Part shown: one piece after another, positions 21,423-34,436 of the stretch
Numbering within the stretch: the first letter of the stretch is position 1
How the letters are laid out: the number at the start of each line of letters is the position of its first letter
Assembly: GCA_021234155.1 (NCBI GenBank)
Contig: JAJEKV010000058.1
Coordinates: forward strand, 7,314,992-7,378,991
Source of the DNA: Isoetes taiwanensis
Taxonomy: Eukaryota > Streptophyta > Lycopodiopsida > Isoetales > Isoetaceae
DNA length: 64,000 nt
Direction of reading: 5' to 3'
The notes under the pieces: generated by a model
The model's database searches: none
The model's input: the letters and a program-made list of their open reading frames with translations, nothing else
What the model was told of the DNA's origin: nothing
Position numbers and translations under genes: made by a program

Positions 21423-22539
21423 CACTCCAGATGGGTTAGTATTTCGTAGCTAGAGTAGAGCCATCCTAGAACCCTTATTCAACATCTTGAACCCTAATCA
21501 AGGAACCCTAACTGTAAGTTAGATATGTATGATTAGGTTAAGATGTTCTTATTATGATTATCATGATATGATGTTATGTGATGTTGGCTGGGGGTAGAGA
21601 CCTAGAGCCATATGTAGTAGGCTCCTAGTTTAGATCCCTTAGTTCCTATTAGATGCGGCCTGTGCATAGGAACCTACCGGGCTATGGAGGCTATGATGTG
21701 ACTCAGCACTACACAATGGGGCTAGAGGCAATACGAAGGGAGGATCCCTGCCGAGCGGGGGCTACGGGGGATCCCATAGTGGGCTAGGCTTATGGTCGGT
21801 CACTTCGGGTGGGCCGAGCATGGGTCCGACACCTCTTGGGGCAATGGTGTCGCCCTACCTCTCAAGAGTTGCAAGTGTCGGCTTGGCTCTTGTTTTGGGG
21901 GGTTCAGTCGGGTACGAATCGTGTGTCGCCACGATTCTCTAGCCGCCCGTGGAACCTCTAGACCCCGGGAAAGGGAGATGCAAGCCTTCCTGCCTCGACG
22001 GGCCAGGGAGATGCAACCTGGAGTAGTCCCGATGGGTGGTGCCATGGGATTGTGTACCCGGAAGGCTAGAGTCACGCCAGAGCTTGATCTAGCCCATCTG
22101 CAAAGTATGCACAGGAGGGGCGGATGGAGTGGTCAATGCTAGCCATTGTCTATAGCCAGCTTCGCCATTGTTATGACTCAGTCTGCTCTATTTTGAGGCC
22201 TATCCAGTCAGTCTACCTCCTTATGAGTCGGAGCCACGGGTAGGAGCTCTCATGTTTTATGGCATATGATTATGTTCTTTCCAGCTATGGATATGTGGAT
22301 GAGCTACCCTTCGAGGTAGTATGATGTATTGTTATTGCTAGTTCTGACGATGTTTATGCTTCCGCTGTGATAGGAGCCCATAGGGGAAGGGCGCGCAAGA
22401 CACCTTCGTGTCCCCTTCCCGCACTATGGTGGTCCCAGAGTGCGGGATAGACGGAGGGCCCGTGCGGTCGGAGGACCGGATGGGGGATTTCCTACGGAGT
22501 GTACGGCTGGGAGCCATATATTTAGTAGGGAGCGTCACA

Positions 22540-22620
22540 TCCTACTTAGAACTATTATTGCCACAAAAACCGCTATAATAACAAAGTGCAAAAGCACTAT
22601 GGATTGCCCCAATGCAGGGA
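22540..22620 (+). repeat. Right half of the interrupted repeat unit
   Basis: After TCCTA the sequence continues CTTAGAACTATTATTGCCAC and then a segment shared with 23085-23150 (CTATAATAACAAAGTGCAAA and GCACTATGGATTGCCCCAAT). It is the partner of 7714-7778. Confidence 0.8.
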
Positions 22621-23004
22621 CATGGTTTCCAGTGGCAGATCTTTTATTGTCCAAATGCCAGACAAATCTTTATTTTACTCTGTATTTCTTGGCAATTATT
22701 CTACTCCATTTTGTTCTGTCCCAATCACCGGACCTGTTAGATGTAGAGAAAAATTGGTCAAATCTGCAAAAAAGCACGAAAAAAAATTGCAGGTTCTTGT
22801 GTAGGAGCTTGAACTGTAAAACTGGGAGATTGAGCTATAAATTCGTGTTAATCTCTGTATTATTGGCAGTAAGCTAGTAAGCTGTAAACTTTTGTTGCTA
22901 CAGAATTGTCATGCCCCTTTCCATTTCGCATTGTAGGGACATGGCATGTGGCAGCACATAATGAAGCCTCCGTTAAAAATCGCGACCCCATTTCCATGTT
23001 GTGG

Positions 23005-23150
23005 AACAATAGACGACATTGTTTTCATTAAATGGTTTAACAAGTTGGTATAATTATTTTACAGTTAGTTCTCCTATTTAGAACTTCCATTGCTACAAAA
23101 ACAGCTATAATAACAAAGTGCAAAAGCACTATGGATTGCCCCAATGCCAT
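23005..23150 (+). repeat. Uninterrupted copy of the target repeat (empty site)
   Basis: Runs continuously from the left-half sequence to the right-half sequence, with TCCTA once in the middle. It shows what the locus at 7714/22620 looked like before the LTR insertions. Confidence 0.8.
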
Positions 23151-23159
23151 GGGCAATAG

Positions 23160-26100
23160 TGTATGTTTAGCACGACAAGGTGCCAAAACATGGACAAGTT
23201 TATGTTCCATGTGTTCATGCTCCTAGGTAGGTTATATAATTTAGAACGAACAAATAAGGCATTATAATATTAGCTCGTCAACATATGTTAGCTGAAATCG
23301 TTCTAGGAGACGATAAGAAAATACAAAAGCCAATGAATGTTGTGGTACATAAAGAACCATAATGTGGAAAGGAAAAAAATTGGAACAACAAGAAGGCACA
23401 CCAGAAGACTTTGGCAAGCTCTTGTTTGTTTAGAGTCAAGATTTGCTAGAAAAAGTTAAAGAGATGCTAATATGGTCATTGTTGTCTTCAAATTAAATGA
23501 TTGAGGAGCTGATAAGAGTATGGATCAAGTACTAGTTGAGAAACACATAAATTATTAAAGAGGTCACGGCTCACCACACACTTCACTAAGATGAACATTT
23601 CCTATGGTGATCTATACTTGTTGCATCTTATAAAAATGTGCAAATGTGCCTTGTAAGTTAATTTTTAGCTTGTAATATGCCATCATGTGTTGTCGCTTTG
23701 GTCTATGAATATATAAAGAAAATGATTATTCACATTGAACATTATTGTTCTTGTTGTCACAAAAAGTTTTATAGTATATTGCATTTGCATATCATGGCAC
23801 ATCTCTTTATTCTAATAATAAAACCACAATTTTGTTTATTAAGAAGATTCTATACTATAACAAACAACCATACATGACCGACAAAGTTCAATATCATAGA
23901 TCTTTGAAATAGATCCAAGAACCAAAGCAAAATTGGAAATTTCCACACCTCTAAAGCAACCTGAAATATAGATGATTACTAAGGGTCCAATTTTAATAAA
24001 AGAGTTTGTATCAATGTTATATGCTGTCAAGAGTCAAAGTTTTATCACCTTCATTAAAATCCCACCTTTTTGAGTTTTTGAGGAAAATCATTGAAATAAA
24101 AAATTGAATAGTGAAGAAACATATACGTCAGTAATTAATCATCCAAAGCATTATGAGTGCACGAGAAAAGCGAATAGCAAAAGCTTCAAAGCTCCAATGT
24201 TAATAGCTTCAATGCTCCGAAAAATGACACGATAGGGTAGACCTTCACCCGGAACCAATCTAAGTTCACATTAAAATAGCAGCTTCAAAGCAGCAATATT
24301 AATAGATCCAAACTGCTAGAAAATAACACGATGTGATAAAACTTGAGCACACGACAAAGAGAAAATAGAAAACCCAATTAGAGTCATTGGACTTTCGACC
24401 ATCATCGGTAAAGATAATGAATACGTTAGAAGTCCAAAAAGTATTGCAAAATAAGGCATCTACCTAGCCCGAAAGCACATCGGCACATTAGAGGGGGAAA
24501 AGAAAAAATCACCAATCATCCGTGACCAAGCATTGCAGGGAGGAACATCCGTCTAGCCAGGAAAGATGTAGCTTATAACCTAGCTTTCACCTCCATTTTA
24601 ACTCTACCACTATAGCTTTTAACTTTAACTTTGGCAAGCTTAGTCGTTTAAATCTGCTTCCTCCATCTAAGACCATTGACAAGTGCATGTCTAACCTTCC
24701 ATTTGGATGGCACTTAAGACCATTGCCAAGTGCATGTCTAACCCTCCATTTGGATGGCACATCACTAGGGAAATTGTCATAAAATGACCTAAAAACTATT
24801 AGTTGCATTGAACCAAATACACATATTTCCCATGCACTCGAGATGAATATACACAACAATAAAACTTTAATGTAGCGTTTACTCGGTGATAGATTCATCA
24901 CAAATCTAAGCACTCTGCTTGAACACTATGTGGTACCATTTGAATTTTAAGGAGGCAACTTATTTATAACCATACATCCTTCTACTAGAACAACACTTTG
25001 ATGTATCAACATCTTGTTTCTTTGGGGAAAGGGGAAAAATAGTCTGGCTATTATTAGAAGAAAGTGGCATCCTTATAGTTATGTTTGGCAATTTATTTCA
25101 TGTTGTTAAGAAATCCCTCTTGATAAAGTTAGCCACAAATTTTTCCTACACCCCTAACCATTTGGCTAGCAAATAATTTTTTCCATGCATCCGAATTGAA
25201 TCATAGCTGCTTCAATAATTGTTTCATTATTACTAAACGGTTATTATTCTTCGTGGAAATTGCTCCAAGAAACTAGGATCATTATTGTAAAACAAATTAA
25301 ATAAAATGAAGGGAACCCAGGCCCTACGACCACCAAAGATTTACACAATTCTATAAGGTAGGCGGGTGAGATCCAAGAAACTAGGAGCATCATTATTAGA
25401 ATTAAACAATGAGTGGTACCCAAACAATGGGATTACCAAGATTTGGTGTCAAATCTACAGAAACAAAGCAGATTATAGGAGCCTATTAGGAAATCGTTGG
25501 CGTTAATTTCTATAGCAAATAGAAGGTTTAGCGTTTGACTACAAAAAATTTGGCTAGCGCCATAGAATCGACTATCAGTATCAACAAATTCTGTTAGCGC
25601 CATAAAATCGGCTGACAGTATCGGCGCCCACCAGTTGTCAATGTCAATTACAATGGTCACGTCCATTACTTGTGTCAACTGCTATCAGTTGTCAATATCA
25701 TAAATAATAACTAATTATTTCAATTGGGATTACAAGATTTGGTCAAAGCCCGCAACGAAATTTGGTCAAAATCCACAACCAAATCCAATGGACCAAACTC
25801 TACAGTGGTAGTTGGCACCAAGATAATATTTTTACGTCATGCACTAATTAAGGTGGAGTTGATTGATTAATTAAGGTGGAAAGTACAGGACGTGGTAAAC
25901 TAGGTATGAGCACAAATTCAAACCATTTATCAAAATATCTTCAATTAAAAGCTTGTAAGTTCACATACACATGAATAAACTTGCTGTTAGATGGAAATGA
26001 ACTTCAATTTGAAAGATATATACAAAAGGTGAAGCCTATGTTACAACCATTACAGTATCGTGTTAGCCAACGATGGTAATATGATTGATTATGAAGTAAA

Positions 26101-26180
26101 AGGCCATTTAAGGTTCTTAAACTGTTAGGCCATTTCCACTATATGATACTTTAGCAAGCCATTGCCAAGTAGATAAAGTT
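23160..26180. other. No gene seen; AT-rich with a small tandem repeat
   Basis: No coding signal I would defend. A 47-bp unit is repeated twice at about 24666-24757 (shared TTTGGATGGCAC and AAGTGCATGTCTAAC). Other open frames are short and lack domains. Confidence 0.5.
24666..24757. repeat. Two-copy tandem repeat, 47-bp unit
   Basis: The two units differ at only about three positions; both contain CATTTGGATGGCAC. Local duplication with no evident function. Confidence 0.8.
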
Positions 26181-26184
26181 GAAT

Positions 26185-27797
26185 CTAATCCTGAACTGGA
26201 ACAGCTGCATCTGCTCCTTCAGCAACATCTGGGATGATGCGAGGCGGAAGTGAAAGAGCACCATATGTAGAACTGCCTTTAGACAAGTCTTGAATGGTAC
26301 GAAGTGCTGCAAGAATACTTCTGTGGATGCTATCTAAATTCTCCTTGGGGTCATCTTCAGCAACCGCTATCTCGCTATTTCCAGATGTAGATGGAAATAT
26401 GCTCCTGAGATTCTGTTCACATTCTCGGACAAGTTTAGATAGAAGCTCTGTGGTGAAAAACGGTTGATGGAGAACACTCTCTATAAAATTCAAACGCAAT
26501 GACGATCCCATGCGTTTATCATGCTTCTTCAATATCTTGACCAAACCTGTAAAGGATGGGAGAGTTATGAAAAATCTGGACTAATATGCATAGGTAACTG
26601 TTCGGTTATTACCAGTATAATTCAAGGAGCTATAGTTTTCCAACAAAACCATTTCCCCGTATAAAGTGACAACTGCCTTCCATATATTTATCAACTCCTG
26701 ACCACTGTTCTCATCATTAGCATTCCGCCGCTCTTTTATCTTCTCTGTTCTATCCTTCAGCTCCTGCAAATAATACCAAGAACTATTACATAAACGACTT
26801 AGCGGAAACTTTCACAACAATATAATGCATGTAAAGCATCTGTGCCAAATATGCTACAGACAATAGTAACATGAAGTGCTGTGCTGCAGTTGTTCTTTCA
26901 TCATGTAAATGCCAAACATTGCATGTGAAACATCAACTTGCTGATCATTTTGTTGAGAAGACAATCTAAATTGATCAGATCAAGAATGTCCTGATTTAAC
27001 AAAAGTAAACACAACATTGTTCAATATGAGTACCACCAATGAGCATGTATTTGAAACTGTTATAGCCAAATAAAATCCGTGAAAATAAGACGGACATATC
27101 AGCGCCGTCTCATATTAGGATGAAGAAAATAGAGTACATCCAAGCATATGCATCCAAACATAAGAGTGAGGATTGTTACCTGTAGTCTAATCACATACTC
27201 CTCTTCTTTTTCCATGAAGAAATCATTGAACTTCTCGAGCTCCACATCTAACAGCTGAGTAAACTCAAACTCTCCTACTTTTCCTTCTATGTCCACATAT
27301 ATTCTTCTTCGTGGCAGATCACCATCCTCTGCTATGCTTTCAGAACTCCTGCATGTTGTTTTGTTCTCAGCATTTTCTACCTTGCTTTCTGTAACCTTGC
27401 ATGTTGTTTCCTGATCCCTTGTTTCTAACTCTTCCTTATGAAGTACCTGGTCTTTAAAAACACCCTCTAATAACTCCTCATCTCCAGCAAATTTTTCCCA
27501 CAAGCCTTGCAAATCTCCAGCCACTTTTGGTTTTGCATCTTCTGTGATGGCTTCTGGTTTGCCACTTTTCTTCCTAAGTTCTTCAACTGCCACATCCACA
27601 GCAGAGGAGACTTCTTCTTCAGAGCTTGCCCTGGAGGGACTGGTGCCTCCAAAAGCTGCTGCTACAAAACAGTCTGGTGCAGAAATGAGTTTCAACCTCT
27701 TCTTCAGACGCTTATAACTCAAAAACTTATCTTTCCAATCCGGCATCATCTCATCAATTTGACTTTGCAAGCGCTTTCCAAATTTCATCTTGCTCAA
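26185..27797 (-). CDS. SPX-domain protein (phosphate sensing), 376 aa, three exons
   Basis: Exons at 27180-27797, 26613-26763 and 26185-26546 join in phase at consensus splice sites (CAG|GTAAC; TTTGCAG|GAG; CTG|GTAAT; TACAG|GTTTG). The total is 1131 nt including the TAG stop. The protein opens MSKMKFGKRLQSQIDEMMPD and KDKFLSYKRLKKRLKL, the first SPX helix pair. The central segment is FEFTQLLDVELEKFNDFFMEKE. The basic helix LVKILKKHDKRMG supplies the lysines known to bind inositol pyrophosphates. An acidic, Lys/Glu-rich insert (residues about 50-170) is longer than in Arabidopsis SPX1-4. No EXS, RING or transporter domain follows, so it belongs to the stand-alone SPX class, which in plants binds PHR transcription factors when phosphate is ample. 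The promoter carries several PHR-type sites. Two ATGs open the frame; the second is three codons in and is the more usual start. Confidence 0.93.
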
Positions 27798-28111
27798 GAT
27801 TCAATCTTCAAGAGCAAAAAACAAACCAATCCACAAGCAAAAGAAAACACCCTCTTTAAAGATCCAAAAGCAAACAAAAGGAATAATTCCAGATTCCCAC
27901 AAAGCCGCTAACAAAGCCGAAACAAAAGCTCAACAATTACCCGAATCACCAAAGGGACAATTTCGCAGGGCATGTACAAGTGCGCAAGGCAATGCAGGCA
28001 AGATTCCAAGAAGCAAGGGCCATAGCCGACTTTTGGGTCCAAAGCAAAAACATACAACGGAAATAATACAGAGACCAGGAAAGGCGAGAAGCATCAGGAA
28101 ATACCTCTAAA

Positions 28112-28412
28112 GCATATCCTTGAAGTGGGGACAGACAGAGCATATACTGCCGGATCTGGGTTACAAAAAATATGGATATGCTCTTTTCGGATATACCCAT
28201 CTTCATCAAATTCAAAGCCCGCTACAATAGATCGGTTCTTCCGGCTTATACGTGTTCGTCCTAATCTCAGTGGCCAGGATGCATTTTAATGCCTCTGGCC
28301 CATCGTATTCGCAAAAGTCTTTTGTTGTTTATTTCCAGGTTCTTGGAGTATTCCAAGCATATTCTTAATTCTGATGGTATTTGAATTTGTAAAATTCTCT
28401 TATCGGATATCC
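28112..28412. promoter_or_regulatory. Cluster of six P1BS-like PHR sites upstream of the SPX gene
   Basis: Matches to GNATATNC lie at 28112-28119 (GCATATCC), 28140-28147 (GCATATAC), 28174-28181 (GGATATGC), 28189-28196 (GGATATAC), 28357-28364 (GCATATTC) and 28405-28412 (GGATATCC). The motif is expected about once in 4 kb by chance. They lie 315-615 bp upstream of the SPX start. P1BS is the known binding site of PHR1-type factors, which SPX proteins inhibit, so this looks like the familiar negative-feedback loop. Another copy, GCATATGC, is in the first intron (27144-27151). Confidence 0.8.
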
Positions 28413-28419
28413 CTCTGTC

Positions 28420-30470
28420 TCTCTGCCTGAGCCATTATAATATTTGTATTTATTATTATTCTGTAGTTCCACATCATGTTTAGGGTTTGTATTGGATTAG
28501 GTAAGCAACTGGAAGAAACCAGAGATACATGGGCAATCCCTAGTGCTTTGCACCTTGTCTTTTGTGTTTCCTTAACGGGACCATGTTGAACTTATGTTGG
28601 CAACTTGGCAACAACTTACCATTTCCCCTAGTGCTACTCTCCGTATTGCTAAAACAATACACTTATAGAGGGTGGCCATAAACTGCACACTTAAGGAAAC
28701 AGAGGCTCTCAATTTTTGTTACAGCTATCAAAATGGCAGAAAGTTAGCATCATTTGGCGGCTTGTGTTCTAAGCTATACCTTGATTTTGAAGAAATCCAA
28801 CTTGTGTACAAGTTTATGGATGCTCAAAATAGGGCAGGTTGTTTGTCCAAAGACAACGCATCCATTGCGCTTCCTTCGTACACCTTGTGCTCATAGTTCA
28901 AATTGTACCATGTAAGGAATAGGGATAGGCGACAGAAGAATAGGGATGGGCGAACGGGGCTAAAAAAGTAGACGGTAGAAGGAATTTGAATGGGTTGAAG
29001 AAGGATTTTTGGGTGTAGGAAGGGCACCCTTCCCTAATATGCATCAATACTTAATCATGAGACATGCCATTATACGCAATGAATGTTACAGAAGCTCAAT
29101 GCCCCTCTGCTCAGACCATTGCACATGCTAAAAAAGAACTTGGCAATCACTTATTAAGGCCAGAAAAAGACGTGCTCTTACTTTAATTCCTCACTAGCCC
29201 TTCCTATTTTGGACACTTAAAAGGAAAGCAAAGTAGACCACATATATATTCAAAAGTAAAAGCAAGTCAATCAATTATAAAAAATGTTGAGGAGTGAGTA
29301 ATAAAGGTCAGGTAGGGACCTTGCCCTTTATATATGCTCTTGGAATGTTCTACATGCCAATGATAAGGGATTTGTTTATCATTTATTGAGTTCGTGTCTA
29401 ATAATAATCTTAGTGTCGGTTATTATCCACTAGTTTTGCAAACTCGAATCGTATGTTATGATGAGGTTGTGAAAAAGATGTCCAAACTAACATTCGGCCT
29501 ATCCATGAAACTTAAAATTCAAGTTTAGTCTTTCTTTGCAATCAACGTAAGAAAATAATACGTCTCATCTACACAAAAAGGAGTGGACCATGTAAGTTAA
29601 TACTACTTAATAGTATTTAAATATCTATAAACCAATTGCTCTTAGAGCTATATTCCTCAAAATATTAGTACTTGGACATATAAATATTAGATGTATATAA
29701 AAAGGACAAGCACTTATTTAGCCGAAGATTATTTTGTACTATCTTGGATGGCAAGGCCCTGTTAATGAAGCTGCAATTGGACCTACGTTCTGCTTTGTGC
29801 TAAATTTACAGCCGGCATTGATTTCATTGTTATTACCCCATGATCTACATGGTTTATGGGACCCTATAAGAAAATGGAGGGACGCCATTACAAGGGCCCT
29901 TCGTGAAAACTAAAAGTCACTTAATGTTAATCATATTCATGAGATAGGTTGCAATCACTAAGTAACGCGTTGCTTTGCATGTATGTTCATGCACCACTAC
30001 TAATATGATGCAATAGAACAAGACAATGGTAACTATCTCTACATGCCTTGCCCAAATATCAAGCATTTTCTAATATGATATGCACATCCTCCAAAGTGCA
30101 TAGTCGATCATGATGTGCATACTCAACTATCATGGGACTCCCATATCCCATCATTGAGATGCTCATGAACATATGTTGACACTTCCCAACTACATCTAGG
30201 AAGAAAGAGAGATTTCCAAGGTAATGGCATCCCAAAGTTTTTGTCTTGAAGCAAGATTTACATCTGGGCATAGGCATGCTTGGATGTATGGCATAATTTG
30301 ATGACACCTATAAGACCAACCCATCGAGACCTAAGACAGTGATAGAGGAGCTCACACAATCATAATATTCGCACATAATACATATAATAAATGCGCATCA
30401 ATACTTGGACATCAGAATGTGCAAAACCATGTATATCCGCTAGAAAAATTATAAATAGCATTAAGAAACA
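28420..30470. other. No gene seen
   Basis: AT-rich intergenic sequence. Short open frames (for example 28672-28896) have no domains or splice context that I can support. Confidence 0.45.
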
Positions 30471-30479
30471 TCTAAACCA

Positions 30480-32250
30480 ACCTACGTCAATCAGTTAATC
30501 CAAAGGTATTTAAATCTTGAGTTTACAAATGAGATGTGCTTTGTTAGAAGCAACAATTCTAATTTTGACAGGAGAAAGGCGATTCTAACATCCATTTGTT
30601 GGATTTCAAAGTCTTATTGGGCTGCCAGAGCAAGGATGAGTCTAGTAGAAGTGATTTTAGTAATACAAAAAGGTCTCATGGTAGCCAATCCCAGGCTATT
30701 GGCAATAGCTTTTAGCCAAGCCTTGCTCTAAAGTGGACTATGGAATTATCTTCATGTGTTTTGAGCTACACCCAATGATAACTTATTGGTTTTCTTCTTG
30801 AGGATGTTCAGTGTGATCCCAACTCTTAGTGGCTTTTATGGAGGCCATTTCTTATATATAGCTTGTAGCCATTCTTGGGCATGAGGACCAAGAGTAGATT
30901 GAACAGCTGGTTCAGATGGAAAATAAGTATGGTCGTACATTTCTTCAAAAGTACGAGACCACCAATAAGGAAAGAGACTTTGTAATGTAGATTTGCTGAC
31001 GAGGGCTTCAGCAAAATTTGAAGAAAGTACACTATTGGTATGGCAAAATTTGATCAATAGATTTAGAAATATGCATGAATTGTCTTAGAATGGAAGATGG
31101 ATTTCGGACAAGGAAAAGGAGGGAAGGAAGGCAGAGAAAGTGGTGGAGGAAGGTGTGAAGGAGGAAGACAATCGTATATGAGTTGAAGCTAAGAAAGACA
31201 AAGGCACATCTAATTCCAAACAAACCACAAAGTCCTCCAATTTTTGTAAAACGCATGTATTTGCATGATGCTGAAATAAGTCAGTTGTCGTCCTTCTAAA
31301 TTTATCGAAGGTGACACTGCAATTCTGAATGAGGCATTCTTTGGTAGAGTCTGCTCTTGCCTTGACGTTGCACAAGATTAAGCACAAATGCTTTATAATC
31401 TCCTTCCACTCTTTTTCAAGCATTTCTTCCAGTGCTTATGTTCCTAAATGCTTCACAGTAGTAGCTTGGCTTGCCACGTAGAAAATATTTTTTGAAATTT
31501 AATGTATGTCCTTGTGGTGTTAATCAATTGAGGTCCTTTGTTGTTGACATGTCGAGGAGATTTGGAGCAAAAATCTGAGCAGATGTATACATAGGATGGA
31601 CATCCAAGATATTGAGGTGGCTCACATCAGGTTTGAAACCATTTCAAGCTTCCTTAGATAGCTTGCCAATGACATCAATAGTGGGAGCATAATTTTGAAG
31701 GTAGATGGAAGACATAAGGGCTTCTCTTCATAATTAATCTACAAGTCCAACAAAATGAGCCATGCTCTGAGTAAATCTTTTCAAGGTTCTGATCTTGCGT
31801 TCAGCTACATCATTCTGATGGCGCTCATATGGCAAATAGAGTTGAATGTTTCTCCATCATATTGCAAGAAGTCAATGGAAGCTGCAGACATGTACTGTGG
31901 ATAGAAGCCATTATCACAGTGGATAGAAGCCAAGTGCAAATTGATATGTCCTTCAACTACTTTCTTCCAAATCTCAAAAAAGTGAAAAACTTCAGACTTG
32001 CACTGCATCAGGTATAAAGTGGTCTTTCAAGTGAAATCATATCTAGCGTCATAAAGTAGATTTCTCCTCTAAGAGAATGAAAGTGTGCTAAGCCATTGAT
32101 ACCAGAATGAGCCAAACCAACTTTCTGGTAGCACGAGTCCCTGTTTCTACATCAAAGGAGATGACGTTGTTTAGTCAGTATGCAGCTGCCTCTGATCTGC
32201 TGGGTAAAAGCAAATTGAATTTACTGGTGCACATTGTAAACATGTATAAC
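30480..32250 (-). pseudogene. Ty1/copia pol remnant (integrase to reverse transcriptase)
   Basis: Read on the minus strand through frameshifts, the end of a copia integrase appears first: ERHQNDVAERKIRTLKRFTQ and MSSIYLQNYAPTIDVIGKL, then FKPDVSHLNILD, where intact copies have the NGVAERKNRTL and PxVSHLRVFG motifs. An upstream piece reads CKSEVFHFFEIWKKVVEGH. The RT start follows about 1 kb later as TSTRLILALAAQ and DFEIQQMDVRIAF. Stops are frequent and no LTRs were found. The order integrase before RT identifies Ty1/copia. Confidence 0.75.
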
Positions 32251-32949
32251 TGATTTAGCCATCTCTGATATGCCCAAACAATTTATGCCAAAAATGAAGC
32301 ATGTTATCAATTTATCCTGCTAAAACAGCGATATACTATAGTAAAATGTGTAAAGCTAGATATATTATTTCCACTAATTCTTTGGTTTATCCAGACCTAC
32401 CAGCCAGTTTCCACATTCTTTATCATGTGTAAAACTTCTGTTGGCTATCGTATGAGTCGTTATTGCTTTCATTTTAAAGATACGTTTTTGTCACTTATGT
32501 GCATTCTATTCTATTTACAAATTAGAAGTTGGGCTGATCTTTTTGTCTGGTGTGTATTTTGGTGACATGCCACGTAGCATTCTTCTACATCGCAAATGGA
32601 AGTTGGCCCATCGATTCTGCTTACCAGTTAAGAATAGAGTAAGAACAGATAAAAACAAAAGTATAGAATCGGTTTAATAGGTAAGTACTAAGCTCTTCGA
32701 ACTCATCTGCTTTTGCCATCACTTCTTCCTCTGATTTTACAGGGCTTTGCATTTGCCATCATTTCTTCCTCGTTTTTGCAGGGTTTAGCTCTATTTTTGC
32801 TGTGTTTTTATAGCCATGGATAATGCTCTAGAGTACCCAATATTAATTTGCATTTCTTTCTATTTTTGCTCTTTTTTTGCAAATCAGTTTAGTGCAATGA
32901 GACAGAGCTCTTTCTCGACTGGTCAAGTACTAGGGAAGGTGTTGTGATT

Positions 32950-33490
32950 AAGGTGGGTTGGTCGCATTGCAGGTGTTGTCTCTATTCAAGCATGGTATGA
33001 AGCCAGTTGCCTATTGTCTTGGCCTGAATTTCAGGCAAAGTTCCTGCTCTCCCGTTGGGATGTGTCTGTATAGAAGGTGGTCACAGAAAATTATTTGCCT
33101 CTTATGGTGCAGGTTGGTGTTACCAAAAGGATGTCTTGAGACTGTCATGAAAATATTCACAAAGGCAAGCACTTTGTCAAATCAGTATATTGCCTTCTCT
33201 TAGCATCACAACTCTTCCCGTATGGGTGGCGCCTACAGGCTCTACAACCCATTCTATGTCATACATGGCGATGGCTTTGAGATAAGTTGCTCCGCTCTAG
33301 TTTCTGTACTTTGGTGGCAGATTATCCACAGGTGTTTGCATGTGATGCCTTCACATCGTTATGATCCTCGCATATCTGCAACATACCCGCTTTGCCTTTC
33401 AGACGTTGAGACTCTTGAGCACTGTCTTTTTTATTGTCCAGAGGTTCAGCCGGCATGGTCCTGGCTATAAGGTTTGTTTGATAGTGCACT
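32950..33490 (+). pseudogene. LINE ORF2 fragment (zinc-binding region)
   Basis: In one frame the segment reads WYEASCLLSWPEFQAKFLLSRW. A later frame gives LWWQIIHRC and then CLSDVETLEHCLFYCPEVQPAWSW, the zinc-binding C-terminal domain of plant L1-type LINEs. It is the same family as the fragment at 4579-4971 and is broken by indels. A region with weaker similarity continues to about 33730. Confidence 0.6.
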
Positions 33491-33749
33491 GGACTGTCGG
33501 TGCATCCTCTTAACATCCTATCCCAAAGCATGACCTCCAGCTAAACATAGGCATTCCATCTTGGTTCTGATTGGCTTATGTGGTCGATATGAGAACGTCG
33601 CAGATGCCACATTTTTCAGGGCATTTATTCATCTGCACATGGTGTTATTACGGTGGCCCAGAAAAAGATACTGACGGCTTACGAGTGTTTTCCCCTTGAG
33701 TCAGAAATGATTGAACGTACTTAGATTCAGATCCATGTTGTCATTACAT

Positions 33750-34430
33750 GCCCTGTGTCAAAATGTTCTCATGATTATGAAAAGCTAGTATGCAAAGGCA
33801 TACAAAGATCCCAAATTGAATTGACTTGAATTGAACATTAACATCCATGAGGACTAACAAGTTTATTAGACCCAATTAGCCTCCATGGTAGAAAAGTCGT
33901 CCATCCATCGCCAGGTGTTCACCTGAAACCTGGCATTTAGATCAATCTCAATGGATTCTACTTGATTAGAACCTCCAGGTTGCTTAAGGCAATCAATCTT
34001 TGTGCAAAATTTGCAAAATGTCATCAATTACATTAGGATCCCTAAATCAAAATAAGGTAGTTACACTCAGATCTAAATATCTCAAGCTGTGCTGATCTTT
34101 TTTAAATGATTTTTAGAGAAGCAATTGGAGAAAGGTTGTGGTGAGATGTGGGAAGAAAATTGGCTCAATGCACTTCCTTGAGACAAAACAAGGTCTGCAT
34201 ACTCAAATCATGATATCTCGAGTTTACTCAACATTTTTGGATTACTTTTGAAATGTCTATCAGAGAAAATTTGTAAGAACATGTGGAAAAAAAACTTGGC
34301 CTGATTTGGATTGGAACTGGGGTGATGGAGAAAAATGAGTTCAAAGTGAATCAAAAATTCTGTCAGTGAATTGTCATAGAAAAAATATATAATGTTATTT
34401 TATTCTATGCTTGAAATGTTGTTTTCAAGA
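33750..34430. other. No gene seen
   Basis: AT-rich; two loosely similar segments describe AT-rich filler (near 34080 and 34200), possibly old duplications. No coding signal. Confidence 0.35.
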
Positions 34431-34436
34431 ATATGC

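Larger units (their letters stand above)
7779..22539 (+). mobile_element. Solo LTR (Ty3/gypsy), split by a nested chromovirus
   Basis: The LTR occupies 7779-8282 plus 21428-22539, about 1.62 kb once the insert is removed. It starts TGTGACGTTCC, ends GGGAGCGTCACA, and is flanked by the 5-bp duplication TCCTA (7774-7778 and 22540-22544). No internal region of its own is present, so it is a solo LTR left by recombination. Read on the minus strand, its right end resembles the right-strand start of the inner element's LTR (TGTGACGCTCC; GGCCCTCCGTCT; GACACG(A/G)AGGTGTC; AGAAGCAT-type segments). The two families are therefore related but lie in opposite orientation. Confidence 0.85.

Noticed and set aside
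22440-22877. 146-codon open frame across the end of the solo LTR
   Set aside because: It spans the LTR border and the target repeat, has no domain, and reads like chance.
27507-28110. Open frames on the plus strand over the SPX gene and its 5' flank
   Set aside because: Antisense shadows of exon 1; they have no independent signal.
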